Positions 8,860 through 17,644 of a stretch of 64,000 bases of DNA are shown here, piece by piece. A program made the position numbers and the translations under genes. The notes below the pieces were generated by a model, which was not told the origin of the DNA, searched no databases, and saw nothing but the letters and a program-made list of their open reading frames with translations. Location: contig CAVVJF010000009.1 of the NCBI GenBank assembly GCA_963748485.1, forward strand, positions 1,116,001 through 1,180,000, in the 5' to 3' direction. The DNA comes from DASRWT01 sp963748485. GTDB lineage: Bacteria > Methylomirabilota > Methylomirabilia > Rokubacteriales > CSP1-6. Positions within the stretch are counted from its first letter, which is position 1. Every line of letters begins with the position of its first letter.

Positions 8860-9882
8860 TCAGCGGCCCGCGCGCTCCGGACGGGCGGACGCCGCCTCCC
8901 GGGGCCCGCGCCGCGGCGGCGGCACCCACCAGCGATTGATCCGCCGCTCGAGGCCAAGGAGGACGTCTCGCGCGAGCCAGCCGCCCCAGCGCCAGCCGAA
9001 GACCCGCTCGAGCGTACGGAGCGTGGAGCGGAGAGGAATATGGCGATGGCTCTCCGACCACCGCGCGATGGCGTCGGTGCCCGCCTCCCCGGCGGGCAGA
9101 TCCCACTTCTCGCGGAATCGCGCGAGCGACGCCTCGTTCCAGGCGATGCTCCAGCGCCGGAAGAAGAACGCGTAATCGGCCGCGCTGAAGCGCCCGCTCG
9201 TGACGTAGGTCACGACGGCGTCGGGCTCGAAGTACACTTCGCCGCCTGCCCGCCGGACGAGCATGCAGAGGTCGGTGTGCTCGGTGACGCTGCGCAGCTC
9301 CTCGTCGAGGGGGCCGAGGCGCTCGAAGACCGCCGCGCGCACGAGCATGCAGTGGAACTCCACCTGCTCGCACGGCTGCTGCACGAGGTGCGCCTGCACC
9401 TCCGCGGGCCGCTTGCCCGCGAAGCGATGGCGCTCCACGAACCGTCGGCCGGTGGGCCGCTCCTCGATGCGGGCGTCCCCCGCCGCCATGTGAATCTCCT
9501 GCCGCTCCGGCTCGCCGATGAAGTACAGCGGGCCCACGATCCAGGCGCCCGTCGTCTCCGCGCACTCGACGAGCTTGTCCAGCCAGCCCGGCGCGGGCAG
9601 GGCATCGTTGTCAATGAACACGACATAGCGGGTCCGCGCGTGCCGCAGGCCGAGGTTTCGCGCCTCGTTCGGCGTGAGGTAGCGATCGGTCCGTACGAGG
9701 GTGAAGCCGCGCGCGCGCGACTCCGCGGCCAGGTACCGGCGGATGGAGGCGGGCGAGCCGCCGTCCACGTAGACGAGGTCGAACGGCTCTGGGGTACTGG
9801 CGTACAGGCCGTCGAGGGCGCGGCGCGTGACGCCGAAGCGCTCCCGCGGCACGACGATGATGGTGACCAGCGCGTCCGACAC
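8860..9882 (-). CDS. Family 2 (GT-A) glycosyltransferase
   Basis: A nucleotide-sugar-dependent glycosyltransferase of 340 aa. The N-terminal strand VTIIVVPRERFG, the segment FDLVYVDGGSP and the metal-binding motif in VVFIDNDALPAPGW (DxD-like) define GT-A. A later acidic EELRSVTEHTDLCMLVRRAG matches the catalytic-base region. The GTG at 9882 follows GGAGGTG at 5 nt. It is divergent from the molybdopterin oxidoreductase gene and is followed closely by the HD-like gene. Acceptor unknown. Confidence 0.85.
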   Translation of the reverse strand: MSDALVTIIVVPRERFGVTRRALDGLYASTPEPFDLVYVDGGSPASIRRYLAAESRARGFTLVRTDRYLTPNEARNLGLRHARTRYVVFIDNDALPAPGWLDKLVECAETTGAWIVGPLYFIGEPERQEIHMAAGDARIEERPTGRRFVERHRFAGKRPAEVQAHLVQQPCEQVEFHCMLVRAAVFERLGPLDEELRSVTEHTDLCMLVRRAGGEVYFEPDAVVTYVTSGRFSAADYAFFFRRWSIAWNEASLARFREKWDLPAGEAGTDAIARWSESHRHIPLRSTLRTLERVFGWRWGGWLARDVLLGLERRINRWWVPPPRRGPREAASARPERAGR

Positions 9883-9947
9883 AGCACACCTCCCCGACCG
9901 ATGGCTCTCTCTAGTGTACTCTGGAACTCGCGAATAGGAGGCCCGCG

Positions 9948-11978
9948 ATGGCCATGGAGATGGCAAGCGTCTGTCCCCTCGATTGCCCGGATACGTGCAG
10001 CTTGACGGTGACGGTGGAGCGCGACCGCGTGGTCAAGGTACGGGGCTCGCGGGCAAACCCCTACACGGCGGGGGTGCTCTGCGCCAAGGTTCCTGCCGCC
10101 TATCCGGAGTGGGTGCACGGGCCCGGACGGCTCCACACCCCGCTGCGCCGCGTCGGCCCCAAGGGCGAGGGCCGTTTCGCGCGAATCGGGTGGGACGAAG
10201 CCCTCGACGCCATCCACGACCGCTTCACGGCCGTCATCGCCGCGCACGGGCCCCAGGCCATCCTGCCGCTGAACTACGCGGGCCCCCATGGGCTCCTCGC
10301 GGGCGGGTCGATGGATCTGCGATTCTTTCACCGGCTGGGCGCGTCCCTCCTGGACCGGAAGCCGCTCTGCGGCGGGATCCGCGCGGAAGCCTGGATGGGC
10401 ACGTACGGACCGGTGCCCGGCATCCGGCCCGAGGCGGTGACGGACGCGCGGCTCATCGTCGTCTGGGGCAACAACGTCACCTGGTGCAATCTCCACCTCA
10501 CGCCGCTCATCAACGAGGCGCGGCGCCGGGGTGCTCGGCTCGTGGTGGTGGATCCCAAGCGCGTGAAGCTCGCCGAGCAGGCCGATCTGCACCTCGCCCT
10601 CCGGCCGGGCACCGACGTCGTGCTCGCATGGGCGCTCGCCGCCGAGCTCGAGCGGCGCGGCGGCCTCGATCGCGCCTTCATCGACGCGCATGTCGAGGGC
10701 TTCGAGGCCTTCATGGCCCAGGCGCGGCGGTACCCGCCCGCCGTGGCCGCGCGTGTCTGCGACGTGCCGGAGGACGCGATCCGCCGGCTCGCCGACTGGT
10801 ATCACACGCTCTCGCCCGCCGCGATCAGCGTGGGCAACGGGCTCGAGCGCAATCGGAACGGCGGCAGCGGATGTCGCGCCGTGTTCGCGCTGCCCGCCCT
10901 CGCCGGCAAGTGGGGCGTGCCGGGCGGTGGCCTCGTCAACGGCGCCAGTCAGGCCTTCCCCAAGACGCCCGCGCGGCTGCAGCGGCCGGACCTGGTCCCG
11001 ACCGGCACCCGCACCCTGAACATCGTCGACGTGGGGCGCCATCTCCTCGATCCCGACCTGGCGCCGCCGATCAAGGCCCTGTTCATCTACAACCACAACC
11101 CGCTCATCGTCCACCCGGACCAGAACCGCATGCGGCGCGGGCTCGGCCGCGAGGATCTCTTCACGGTGGCGGCCGACGTGGTGATGACGGACAGCCTCGC
11201 CTATGCCGACATCGTGCTGCCCGCGTCGAGCCACTTCGAGTACGCGGATCTCTATCCGGCCTACGGCCAGCACTGGCTGCAGCGCGCGGAGCCCGTGATT
11301 GCCCCCCAGGGCGAGTCGCTCCCCAACACCGAGATCTTCCGGCGTCTCGCCGCGCGCTTCGGCTTCACGGACCCCATCTTCCGCGCCAGCGACGCCGAGC
11401 TGATGGACGACGCGGTGGACGCCGCCGACCCGCGGATGCGCGGCCTGACGGGAGGCCGCGTGCCTCTCGCCGCGCCCCTCGCCATGGACGTCGCGGGCAC
11501 GCCGGCCACGCTGTTCCACAATGTTCGCCCGCGCACGCCGTCGGGGAAGGTCGAGCTCGCCTCCGCCTACCTCGCGGACCGCTACGGCGCGCCGCTGCCG
11601 GCCTATGAGCCACTGGAGAGCCCCTACCCGCTGGCGCTCCTCACCCCCGCGTCCGATCAGCGCATCACCTCGACCTTCGGCGGCCTTCGCGGGAGCGACG
11701 CCACTCCCGCGCTGGAGATGCATCCCGACGACGCCCGCGCGCGGGGGCTCGCGGACGGGGCGGTCGTGCGCGTGTGGAACGACCTCGGCGAGGTGCGCCT
11801 ACCGCTCCGCGTCACCGATGCAGTGCGACCCGGCGTGGTGTGCTCCCCCAAGGGCGCCTGGCTCCGCACGAGCGACAACGGCCAGACGGTGTCCGCGCTC
11901 GCGCCCGCCCATCACGCGGACCTCGCGCGCGGCGCCTGTTACAACGACGCGCGCGTGGAGGTGGCCGCCCGCCGCTGA
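9948..11978 (+). CDS. Molybdopterin-dependent oxidoreductase with [4Fe-4S] cluster
   Basis: A 676-aa enzyme of the DMSO-reductase superfamily. Four cysteines near the N-terminus (Cys9, Cys13, Cys17, Cys45: CPLDCPDTC ... VLCAK) bind a [4Fe-4S] cluster. The large molybdopterin domain includes LIVVWGNNVTWCN, RLVVVDPKRVKLAEQADLHL, and MTDSLAYADIVLPASSHFEY. The C-terminal molydop-binding domain holds LEMHPDDARARGLADGAVVR. There is no Tat signal, so it is probably cytoplasmic. No partner electron-transfer or membrane subunit adjoins it, so the substrate cannot be told. An AGGAGG site lies before the ATG at 9948. Confidence 0.9.
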   Translation: MAMEMASVCPLDCPDTCSLTVTVERDRVVKVRGSRANPYTAGVLCAKVPAAYPEWVHGPGRLHTPLRRVGPKGEGRFARIGWDEALDAIHDRFTAVIAAHGPQAILPLNYAGPHGLLAGGSMDLRFFHRLGASLLDRKPLCGGIRAEAWMGTYGPVPGIRPEAVTDARLIVVWGNNVTWCNLHLTPLINEARRRGARLVVVDPKRVKLAEQADLHLALRPGTDVVLAWALAAELERRGGLDRAFIDAHVEGFEAFMAQARRYPPAVAARVCDVPEDAIRRLADWYHTLSPAAISVGNGLERNRNGGSGCRAVFALPALAGKWGVPGGGLVNGASQAFPKTPARLQRPDLVPTGTRTLNIVDVGRHLLDPDLAPPIKALFIYNHNPLIVHPDQNRMRRGLGREDLFTVAADVVMTDSLAYADIVLPASSHFEYADLYPAYGQHWLQRAEPVIAPQGESLPNTEIFRRLAARFGFTDPIFRASDAELMDDAVDAADPRMRGLTGGRVPLAAPLAMDVAGTPATLFHNVRPRTPSGKVELASAYLADRYGAPLPAYEPLESPYPLALLTPASDQRITSTFGGLRGSDATPALEMHPDDARARGLADGAVVRVWNDLGEVRLPLRVTDAVRPGVVCSPKGAWLRTSDNGQTVSALAPAHHADLARGACYNDARVEVAARR

Positions 11979-11997
11979 GACGGTCGCGCGCCCCGCC

Positions 11998-12414
11998 ATG
12001 CTCGATCGCCTGTTTCAGGGCACCACCGTCACCGAGCGCGTGCTCTGGGGCCTCGGCCTTTTCACCCTGTCGTCGCTCGTGAGCCTCGCCGCGGTGACCG
12101 CGGTGCTGCTGTCGCTGCCCCCGGGCTACTTCCGCGACGACGCCCCGGAGGTGGCGTGGCCCGCCTCGCCCGTGCTCCGCATCCTCTGGAAGGTCGGCAA
12201 GAATCTGCTCGGCCTGGTCCTGGTGGCGCTGGGCGTGCTCCTCTCCCTCCCGGGCATTCCCGGCCAGGGCATCCTGACGATTCTCATCGGGCTCATCCTG
12301 CTCGACTTCCCCGGCAAGCGCGCCGTCCTGCGCGGCCTCGTCGCCCGCCCCGCCGTCCTGCACACGATCAACCGACTGCGGGCCCGCTTCAGTCGCCCGC
12401 CCATGGAGCCGTGA
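11998..12414 (+). CDS. PGPGW-type transmembrane protein
   Basis: A 138-aa protein with two or three hydrophobic helices (about residues 16-40 and 62-100). The loop SLPGIPGQGILTILIGLILL corresponds to the PGPGW family motif (here PGIPGQG), followed by DFPGKRAVLRGL. Function unknown; members are small inner-membrane proteins. It starts 19 bp after the molybdoenzyme gene on the same strand. Confidence 0.65.
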   Translation: MLDRLFQGTTVTERVLWGLGLFTLSSLVSLAAVTAVLLSLPPGYFRDDAPEVAWPASPVLRILWKVGKNLLGLVLVALGVLLSLPGIPGQGILTILIGLILLDFPGKRAVLRGLVARPAVLHTINRLRARFSRPPMEP

Positions 12415-12421
12415 CTCCTCA

Positions 12422-13033
12422 TCAGTGGCGGCGGTAGCCGACGAGACCGGCCTTGAGGGAGCGGCGCCCGACGGTGGAGAGCCCGTGGACCATGGCGCGA
12501 TTGATCAGCGGCCTGTGGGGCACGTCGACGAGGTGCTCGGCGATCCACCAGAGATCGTCGGCGCTCGTCATCCAGCCGGGACGCGTCCGATCGAAGCGGG
12601 CGAGGTCGACGGGGCGCGAGAAGGCGCGCAGCGTCCGTTCGCCGCGCAGGTTCATGTAGTCCTCGAAGTAGCTCAGCGCCAGCTCGCGGGGCGTGCGGTA
12701 GATGGGCTCACGGAAGCGGAGCCCCGAGAAATTGGACTTGGCGATAGCCCCCCAGTGCCCGCGCACGCGGAACACCGCGACCACGTGGTCGGAGTCCTGC
12801 ACCGCCTCGAGGTCGAGCAGCAGAGGCGGAAAGCCGAGCACGCGGAGGGCAGCCGCCGCGAAGATGGCGCCTTCGAGGCAGTGAGCGGTGCCGGCGTCGA
12901 GCACCCGGCGGGGCGACCACGCGGTGGTGGCCAGGTGATAGGGCATCGCGTCGAGCGCCCGCTGTATGCCCGCGGGGCTGCCGAGAGCACGAAGGGCGCG
13001 CAGCTCGCCCGCGGTGAAGCCCCAGCGGCTCAG
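12422..13033 (-). CDS. Transglutaminase-like cysteine-protease-fold protein
   Basis: The core GTAHCLEGAIFAAAALRVLG carries a candidate nucleophile Cys at a helix start, and DSDHVVAVFRV supplies a His; both fit the transglutaminase-like superfamily. The family is otherwise unrecognised. The first ATG is at 12946, but 29 further in-frame codons (LSRWGFTAGELRALRALGSP...) precede it without a stop and read as good protein. They open with CTG at 13033, which overlaps the TGA of the upstream dehydrogenase (CTGA). I extend the gene to that CTG; ATG at 12946 (174 aa) is the conservative start. Confidence 0.6.
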   Translation of the reverse strand: MSRWGFTAGELRALRALGSPAGIQRALDAMPYHLATTAWSPRRVLDAGTAHCLEGAIFAAAALRVLGFPPLLLDLEAVQDSDHVVAVFRVRGHWGAIAKSNFSGLRFREPIYRTPRELALSYFEDYMNLRGERTLRAFSRPVDLARFDRTRPGWMTSADDLWWIAEHLVDVPHRPLINRAMVHGLSTVGRRSLKAGLVGYRRH

Positions 13034-13983
13034 GGTCGGAGCACGCGCACCGGCGCGCCGCGCAGGAAGGCCCCGACGTCCTCGAGGGCATGGGCGAAGA
13101 AGATGCGGTAGGTCTCCTCCGTCACGTAGCCTAGGTGCGGGGTGATCACCGTGTTCGGCAAGCGCAGGAAGGGATGGTCGGAGGCCAGCGGCTCCGGCTC
13201 GAACACGTCGAGGCCGGCGCCGGCGATGGTGCCGTCCTGGAGCGCGCGGATCAGCGCGCCCTCGTCCACGATGGGACCGCGCGAGGTGTTGACGAGGTAG
13301 GCGGTGCGCTTCATGAGGGCGAGCTCACGCGCGCCGATGAGGCCGCGCGTGCGATCGCTCAGCACGAGGTGGATGCTGACCACGTCGGCGCGCGCGAGGA
13401 GCTCGTCCTTCTCCACCCGGGTCGCCCCCGCCTCGGCCGCGCGCTCGGCGGTGAGGTTCTGGCTCCACGCCAGCACGTCCATCTCGAAGGCGCGCCCGTA
13501 CCGGGCCACGCGGGAGCCGAGCCCGCCCACGCCGATCACCCCCAAGGTCTTCCCGTTGAGGCCCAGCCCCAGCGTGGTCTGCCAGCGGCCGCGACGCGTC
13601 GCCTGATCCTCGATGGTGATGCGCCGGAACAGGTCGAGGATGAGCCCCCAGGTGAGCTCGGCGGTGGGATACGGGAGGCCCGACGTCCCGCACACCGTGA
13701 TGCCCCGCTCGATCGCCGCTCCCACATCGATCGACGCGTTGCGCATGCCGGTGGTGACGAGCAGCCGGAGCTTGGGGAGCCGCTCGAGCAGGGCGCGGGA
13801 GAAGGCCGTGCGCTCCCGCATCGCCACCACCACCTCGAAGTCAGCCAGTCGCTTCGCGACCGCGTCCGGCTCGTGCAGATGATCGCGGAACGCCACCACC
13901 TCGGTGTCGGCGGGGAGGCTCTTCCAGTCCGCCATGCGCAGCGCCACGTCCTGATAGTCGTCGAGGATGGCCACGCGGGTCAT
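13030..13983 (-). CDS. D-2-hydroxyacid dehydrogenase
   Basis: An NAD(P)-dependent D-isomer 2-hydroxyacid dehydrogenase of 317 aa. The Rossmann motif GVIGVGGLGSRVA is intact. The catalytic triad is visible as Arg in VNTSRGPIVDEG, Glu in LDVFEPEPL and His in VITPHLGYVTEE. Substrate (glyoxylate, phosphoglycerate or other 2-oxoacid) is not determinable. A second, divergent family member lies at 15024-16085, with an aldo/keto reductase between, all on the minus strand. Confidence 0.92.
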   Translation of the reverse strand: MTRVAILDDYQDVALRMADWKSLPADTEVVAFRDHLHEPDAVAKRLADFEVVVAMRERTAFSRALLERLPKLRLLVTTGMRNASIDVGAAIERGITVCGTSGLPYPTAELTWGLILDLFRRITIEDQATRRGRWQTTLGLGLNGKTLGVIGVGGLGSRVARYGRAFEMDVLAWSQNLTAERAAEAGATRVEKDELLARADVVSIHLVLSDRTRGLIGARELALMKRTAYLVNTSRGPIVDEGALIRALQDGTIAGAGLDVFEPEPLASDHPFLRLPNTVITPHLGYVTEETYRIFFAHALEDVGAFLRGAPVRVLRP

Positions 13984-14023
13984 CGTGAGCTCTCCAAGCG
14001 TGGCGACGCCAGTTGGGCCGGCA

Positions 14024-15016
14024 CTAGCGGGCGTCGTCGCCGAGACGGTACTCGGCGGTCAGGGTGTCCAGCCGCGCCTTGAGCTCGGCGTCGAGGCCCT
14101 TTTCGGCGGCGGGCAGCACGTCGTCGAGCTGCTCGGGCCGGCTCGCCCCGACGATAGGGGCGGTGACGGCGGGATGCGCGAGCACCCACGCCACCGCCAT
14201 CCGCGTCAAGGACAGACCCGCCTCGGCGGCGAGGGGGCGCAGGGTCTCCACGGTGTCGAACTCGCGCTCGTGCCAGTACCGGTCCTGATAGCGGCGCGCG
14301 GCGTTGCCCAGGGTGAACCGCGTGCCGGGCGTGGGCCCGGCCTGCCGGCGATGCTTGCCGGAGAGGAACCCGCCCGCGAGCGGGTTGTAGGGAATCACGC
14401 CGACGCCCTCCTCCAGGCAGAGCGGCAGGACATCACGCTCGATCTGGCGGAAGAGGAGATTGTAGCGGGGCTGGGCGGAATCGAAGCGGGCGACCCCCAG
14501 CGCCTCGCTCCGCCCCATCGCCCGCGCGATCTTGTAGGCGGGGAAGTTCGACGTGCCGATGTAGCGTGCCTTGCCCGCCCGCACCACGTCGTCGAGGGCA
14601 CGGAGCGTCTCGTCGATGGGCGTCTCGTCGTCGGGATGATGGCACTGGTAGAGGTCCACATAGTCCGTGCGCAGGCGGCGGAGCGAGCCCTCGATGGCGT
14701 CGAGGATGTGCTTGCGCGAGAGCCCGCGGTCGAACGGCCGGGCGCTCATGGCGCCGAAGCACTTCGTGGCCACTACGAACTCGTGCCGCCGGCCGGTGAG
14801 CCAGCGGCCGAGGATCTCCTCGGTGCGCCCGACGGTGTCGAGCCCGCCGCCGAGCGGATAGACGTCGGAGGTGTCGAGGAAGGTGATGCCGCCGGCGGCG
14901 GCGCGATCGAGGATGGCGACCGAGGCCGCCTCGTCGCACTGTAGGCCGAACGTCATGGTGCCCAGGCAGAGGCGCGAGACCGACAGCCCGGTGCGGCCGA
15001 GGCGGGCGTGGCGCAT
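14024..15016 (-). CDS. Aldo/keto reductase
   Basis: An NADP(H)-dependent carbonyl reductase of the AKR (alpha/beta)8 barrel family, 330 aa. The catalytic tetrad is visible: Asp48 and Tyr53 (FLDTSDVYPLG), Lys85 (VATKCFGAM) and His in LYQCHHPD. The NADP-binding end is RPEQLDDVLPAAEKGL. The start is 8 bp after the stop of the neighbouring D-2-hydroxyacid dehydrogenase, so they are cotranscribed. Confidence 0.92.
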   Translation of the reverse strand: MRHARLGRTGLSVSRLCLGTMTFGLQCDEAASVAILDRAAAGGITFLDTSDVYPLGGGLDTVGRTEEILGRWLTGRRHEFVVATKCFGAMSARPFDRGLSRKHILDAIEGSLRRLRTDYVDLYQCHHPDDETPIDETLRALDDVVRAGKARYIGTSNFPAYKIARAMGRSEALGVARFDSAQPRYNLLFRQIERDVLPLCLEEGVGVIPYNPLAGGFLSGKHRRQAGPTPGTRFTLGNAARRYQDRYWHEREFDTVETLRPLAAEAGLSLTRMAVAWVLAHPAVTAPIVGASRPEQLDDVLPAAEKGLDAELKARLDTLTAEYRLGDDAR

Positions 15017-15023
15017 CGCCGCC

Positions 15024-16085
15024 TCAGCGGTTGGGCCCGCGGCCCATGGGGTACGGCTGCCAGCGGATGAGGCCGGTGCGTGCGAGCACGCCGGGGTTCA
15101 CCGCCGACCGCGGCCACTTGCCCTGCAGCACGGTGGCGATCTCGCGCCCGAGGCGCCGCCGAGTCTCCGGCGCCATCCGCGCGGTGGCCGAGGCGATGTG
15201 CGGGGTGACGATCACGTTGTCCATGGCGAGGAGCGGGTTGGACGGATCCACCGGCTCCACCTCGAACACGTCGAGGGCGGCGCCGGCGATCTGCCCGTGG
15301 CGGAGGGCCTCGATGAGGGCGGCCTCGTCCACGGTGGGCCCGCGGCCGTTATTGATGAACAAGGCCGTCCGCTTCATCGCCCGGAACTGCGGCGCGCTCA
15401 TCAGGTGGTGCGTCTCCGCGTTGAGGGGAGCGTGCATGGACAGGAAGTCTCCGCGCTCGCACAGCTCGATGAGGCTGGTGACGGGCTCCACCCCCACCGC
15501 CGTCATCTCGAGCTCGGCGAGGTAGGGATCGTACGCGATCACGCGCAGGCCGAAGGCGTGGCAGCGCCGCGCCACCGCCTTCGCCACGTTGCCAAACGAG
15601 ATGAGGGCGAAGGTCTGGCCGTAGAGGCGCGGGATCTCCTTGAAATAGGGGCGCCCCTCGGACCACTTCCCCTGGGTCGTCAGCTCGTGCATGAGCCGGA
15701 GGCGGCGATGCGCGGCGAGGAACATGGCGAGGGTGTGGTCGGCCACCTCATCGATGAACACGTCGGGGACATTCGTGACCACGATGCCGGCCTCGGTGGC
15801 GGCGTCCACGTCGACGGTGTCCGCCCCCACGCTCCCGAGCCCGATTACCTTACACTTCTGCAGGCCCTTGATGATGGTGGCGGAGATGCGCCGGTTGCGG
15901 GCGATGAGGGCGTCGGCGTCCCGGGCGGCGGCGATGAACTCCTCCTCCGTCTTGGCGGGCACTTCCACGATCTCGGCGCCGATGGCGTCGAGGGCTTCCC
16001 GCTCGATCGCGTAGGTGGGATCGGCGAGGTCGTAGGTGACCCCGCCGGACGGTTTCTGGACGACGACCTTGAACTTGGCTGGCAT
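15024..16085 (-). CDS. D-2-hydroxyacid dehydrogenase-like protein with altered NAD-binding glycines
   Basis: A 353-aa relative of the D-2-hydroxyacid dehydrogenase / CtBP family. The triad is preserved: Arg in INNGRGPTVDEA, Glu in LDVFEVEPVDP, His in VTPHIASATARM. The dinucleotide loop reads ALISFGNVAKAVARR, where the usual GxGxxG has Ser and Ala at its first and third glycines. Cofactor binding may be altered. It heads a three-gene minus-strand group, with the insertion sequence just upstream of its start. Confidence 0.85.
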   Translation of the reverse strand: MPAKFKVVVQKPSGGVTYDLADPTYAIEREALDAIGAEIVEVPAKTEEEFIAAARDADALIARNRRISATIIKGLQKCKVIGLGSVGADTVDVDAATEAGIVVTNVPDVFIDEVADHTLAMFLAAHRRLRLMHELTTQGKWSEGRPYFKEIPRLYGQTFALISFGNVAKAVARRCHAFGLRVIAYDPYLAELEMTAVGVEPVTSLIELCERGDFLSMHAPLNAETHHLMSAPQFRAMKRTALFINNGRGPTVDEAALIEALRHGQIAGAALDVFEVEPVDPSNPLLAMDNVIVTPHIASATARMAPETRRRLGREIATVLQGKWPRSAVNPGVLARTGLIRWQPYPMGRGPNR

Positions 16086-16156
16086 GACGGCTCCTTGTCT
16101 GGATCGAAAAATCTCGAGTGGCCCGACTACTCTAAGTCCGCCGCCGCGGCCTGTCC

Positions 16157-16174
16157 AGATGCCGCGGCGCCCCT
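16157..16174. repeat. Left 18-bp flanking direct repeat of the IS (target duplication)
   Basis: AGATGCCGCGGCGCCCCT is identical to 17626-17643, and bases on either side differ. It is the likely target-site duplication of the insertion sequence between. Confidence 0.75.
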
Positions 16175-16211
16175 GCTACTGCTACATAAAAATGTCGTGG
16201 GATAACTGCTT

Positions 16212-16246
16212 CGTGAAAGTGTCGTCCTCCTATGGAGACTTTCACG
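16212..16246 (+). promoter_or_regulatory. Hairpin directly before transposase start
   Basis: The 9-bp perfect arms CGTGAAAGT (16212-16220) and ACTTTCACG (16238-16246) enclose a 17-nt loop containing the GGAG ribosome site. The ATG at 16247 follows the stem at once. Folding in a read-through transcript would hide the start, as IS leaders commonly do. Confidence 0.5.
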
Positions 16247-17580
16247 ATGAGCCGAAAGGAGTTACCCCGGGCGGGCCTGGTGGCCGCGGCCATTGCGGGT
16301 CGGATTACCAATGGGGAGGGGGCGGCGGCCCTGCACGTGACGCCCCGGCAGTTTCAGCGTCTCAAGCAGCGCTTTCGGGAGGGCGGGGCCCTGGCGCTGC
16401 GGCACGCCGGCCGGGGGCGGGCGTCGCATCGGCGCTTGCCGGCGACCGTCTGTGGGCAGGTCCAGGCGCTGCTGCGGGATCGCTATGCGGGCTTCAATGA
16501 CACGCACGTCACCGAGAAATTGCGGGAGCACCATGGCCTGGCCGTCTCCCGGGAGTCGGTGCGGCGGCTGCGGCGGGCCCTGGGCCTGCCCGCGGTCCAT
16601 CGCCGCCGGCCGGCGCAGCATCGGGCGCGCCGGCCGCGCGAAGCGGCCGCCGGGCAGTTGCTCCAGCTCGATGGCAGTCCGTTCGACTGGCTCGAGGAGC
16701 GCGGGCCCCGGATGACCTGGCTCGGCGCCATCGACGATGCGACGTCGGAAGTCGTCGCCTTGCACTTCCGGCCGACCGAAGACCTGCACGGCTACGCCAC
16801 GCTGCTGGAGCAAGTCTTCACCACGCACGGCCTGCCGGTGGCCCTCTACGGCGACGGCGTCAATATCCTGGTGCGGACCGATCGGCACTGGACGATGGCG
16901 GAAGACCTGGCGGGCGCCCAGACCCCGACGCACCTCGGGTGCTGCAGGAGCTCGGGATCGGCTACGTGCAGGCCCGCTCCCCCCAGGGCAAAGGCCGCGT
17001 CGAGCGCCTCTGGGGCACGCTGCAGGACCGCCTCGTCAGCGAGTTGCGCCTGCGTGGCGTCACCACCCGCGCGGCGGCCAATGCGTTTCTTCCCGAGTTC
17101 CTGGCCGACTTCAATCGTCGGTTTGCGCGGCCCCCGGCCCAGCCTCAGGCCGTCTGGCGGCGCCCGCCGCGCGACCTGGCCCTGGTGCTCAGCTGCCGCT
17201 ATGCCCGCACGGTCGCGCGGGACAACACCCTCCGCCTCGGGCCGCGGCTGGTCCAGATTCCCCGGGGCGTGCACGGCCGCTCGTATGCCGGCCGGCGCAT
17301 CGAGGTCCGGGAGCTCCTCGATGGACGGCTCGTCGTGCTCGCGGATGCCCAAATCCTCGCGCGTCGGCCGTCGCCTGGCCCGGACTTCACCCTCGTCCCG
17401 CGCAGCCGGCCCAGTGTTCAACGCCGCGCGCGCCGCCCGCCCGCGCCGCCCCGCCTCGACACTGCCCTCGCCCACCTCGCCGCCGCGCTGCCGGCCGCGG
17501 CCCCACGGCGCCATCCGTGGCGGCGCCCCTACGACCGCCGCCTGACGATCAAGGCCGGCTACACCGAGCACCGAGGATGA
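16247..17580 (+). pseudogene. DDE transposase, frame-disrupted near 16935
   Basis: The N-terminal half (16247 to about 16936) has a helix-turn-helix (AAALHVTPRQFQRLKQRF), an HTH_29/32-like segment and the start of the rve core: Asp in LLQLDGSPFDWLEE and Asp in LYGDGVNILVRTD. The C-terminal half (from about 16939) is in another frame, beginning VLQELGIGYVQARSPQ and carrying the catalytic Glu in GKGRVERLWGTLQDR, then a long basic tail. Joined, the protein is about 440 aa, the normal family length. The junction reads PTHLG / RVLQEL, as if a few bases were lost at 16933-16941. Either it is inactive or needs a ribosomal frameshift; no clear slippery heptamer is visible. Confidence 0.8.
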
Positions 17581-17625
17581 TATTTCTACGTTGCAGTACC
17601 TACGACATTCTATTGACCAGCGACA

Positions 17626-17643
17626 AGATGCCGCGGCGCCCCT
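17626..17643. repeat. Right 18-bp flanking direct repeat of the IS
   Basis: This is the second copy of the 18-mer at 16157-16174. It ends one base before the SDR stop codon at 17645, so the IS landed in the 3' flank of that gene without damaging it. Confidence 0.75.
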
Positions 17644-17644
17644 C

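Larger units (their letters stand above)
16175..17625 (+). mobile_element. Insertion sequence, IS1202/ISNCY-like, about 1.45 kb
   Basis: The element is bounded by 18-bp direct repeats. Inside both ends lie imperfect inverted repeats sharing AATGTCGT, GG, ACTGC, CGT and TCCTC: left from 16191 (AATGTCGTGG), right inverted from 17609 (AATGTCGTAGG). It holds one DDE transposase, read in two frames. An inverted repeat (16212-16220 / 16238-16246) ends exactly at the ATG at 16247. Transposase type, size and long target duplication match my recollection of the IS1202 (former ISNCY) family, whose members make duplications of roughly 15-29 bp. It inserted in the gap between the SDR stop and the dehydrogenase start. 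Confidence 0.8.

Noticed and set aside
16933..16941. Programmed ribosomal frameshift in the transposase
   Set aside because: No slippery heptamer or downstream structure is evident, and the junction looks like a small deletion; left as pseudogene.
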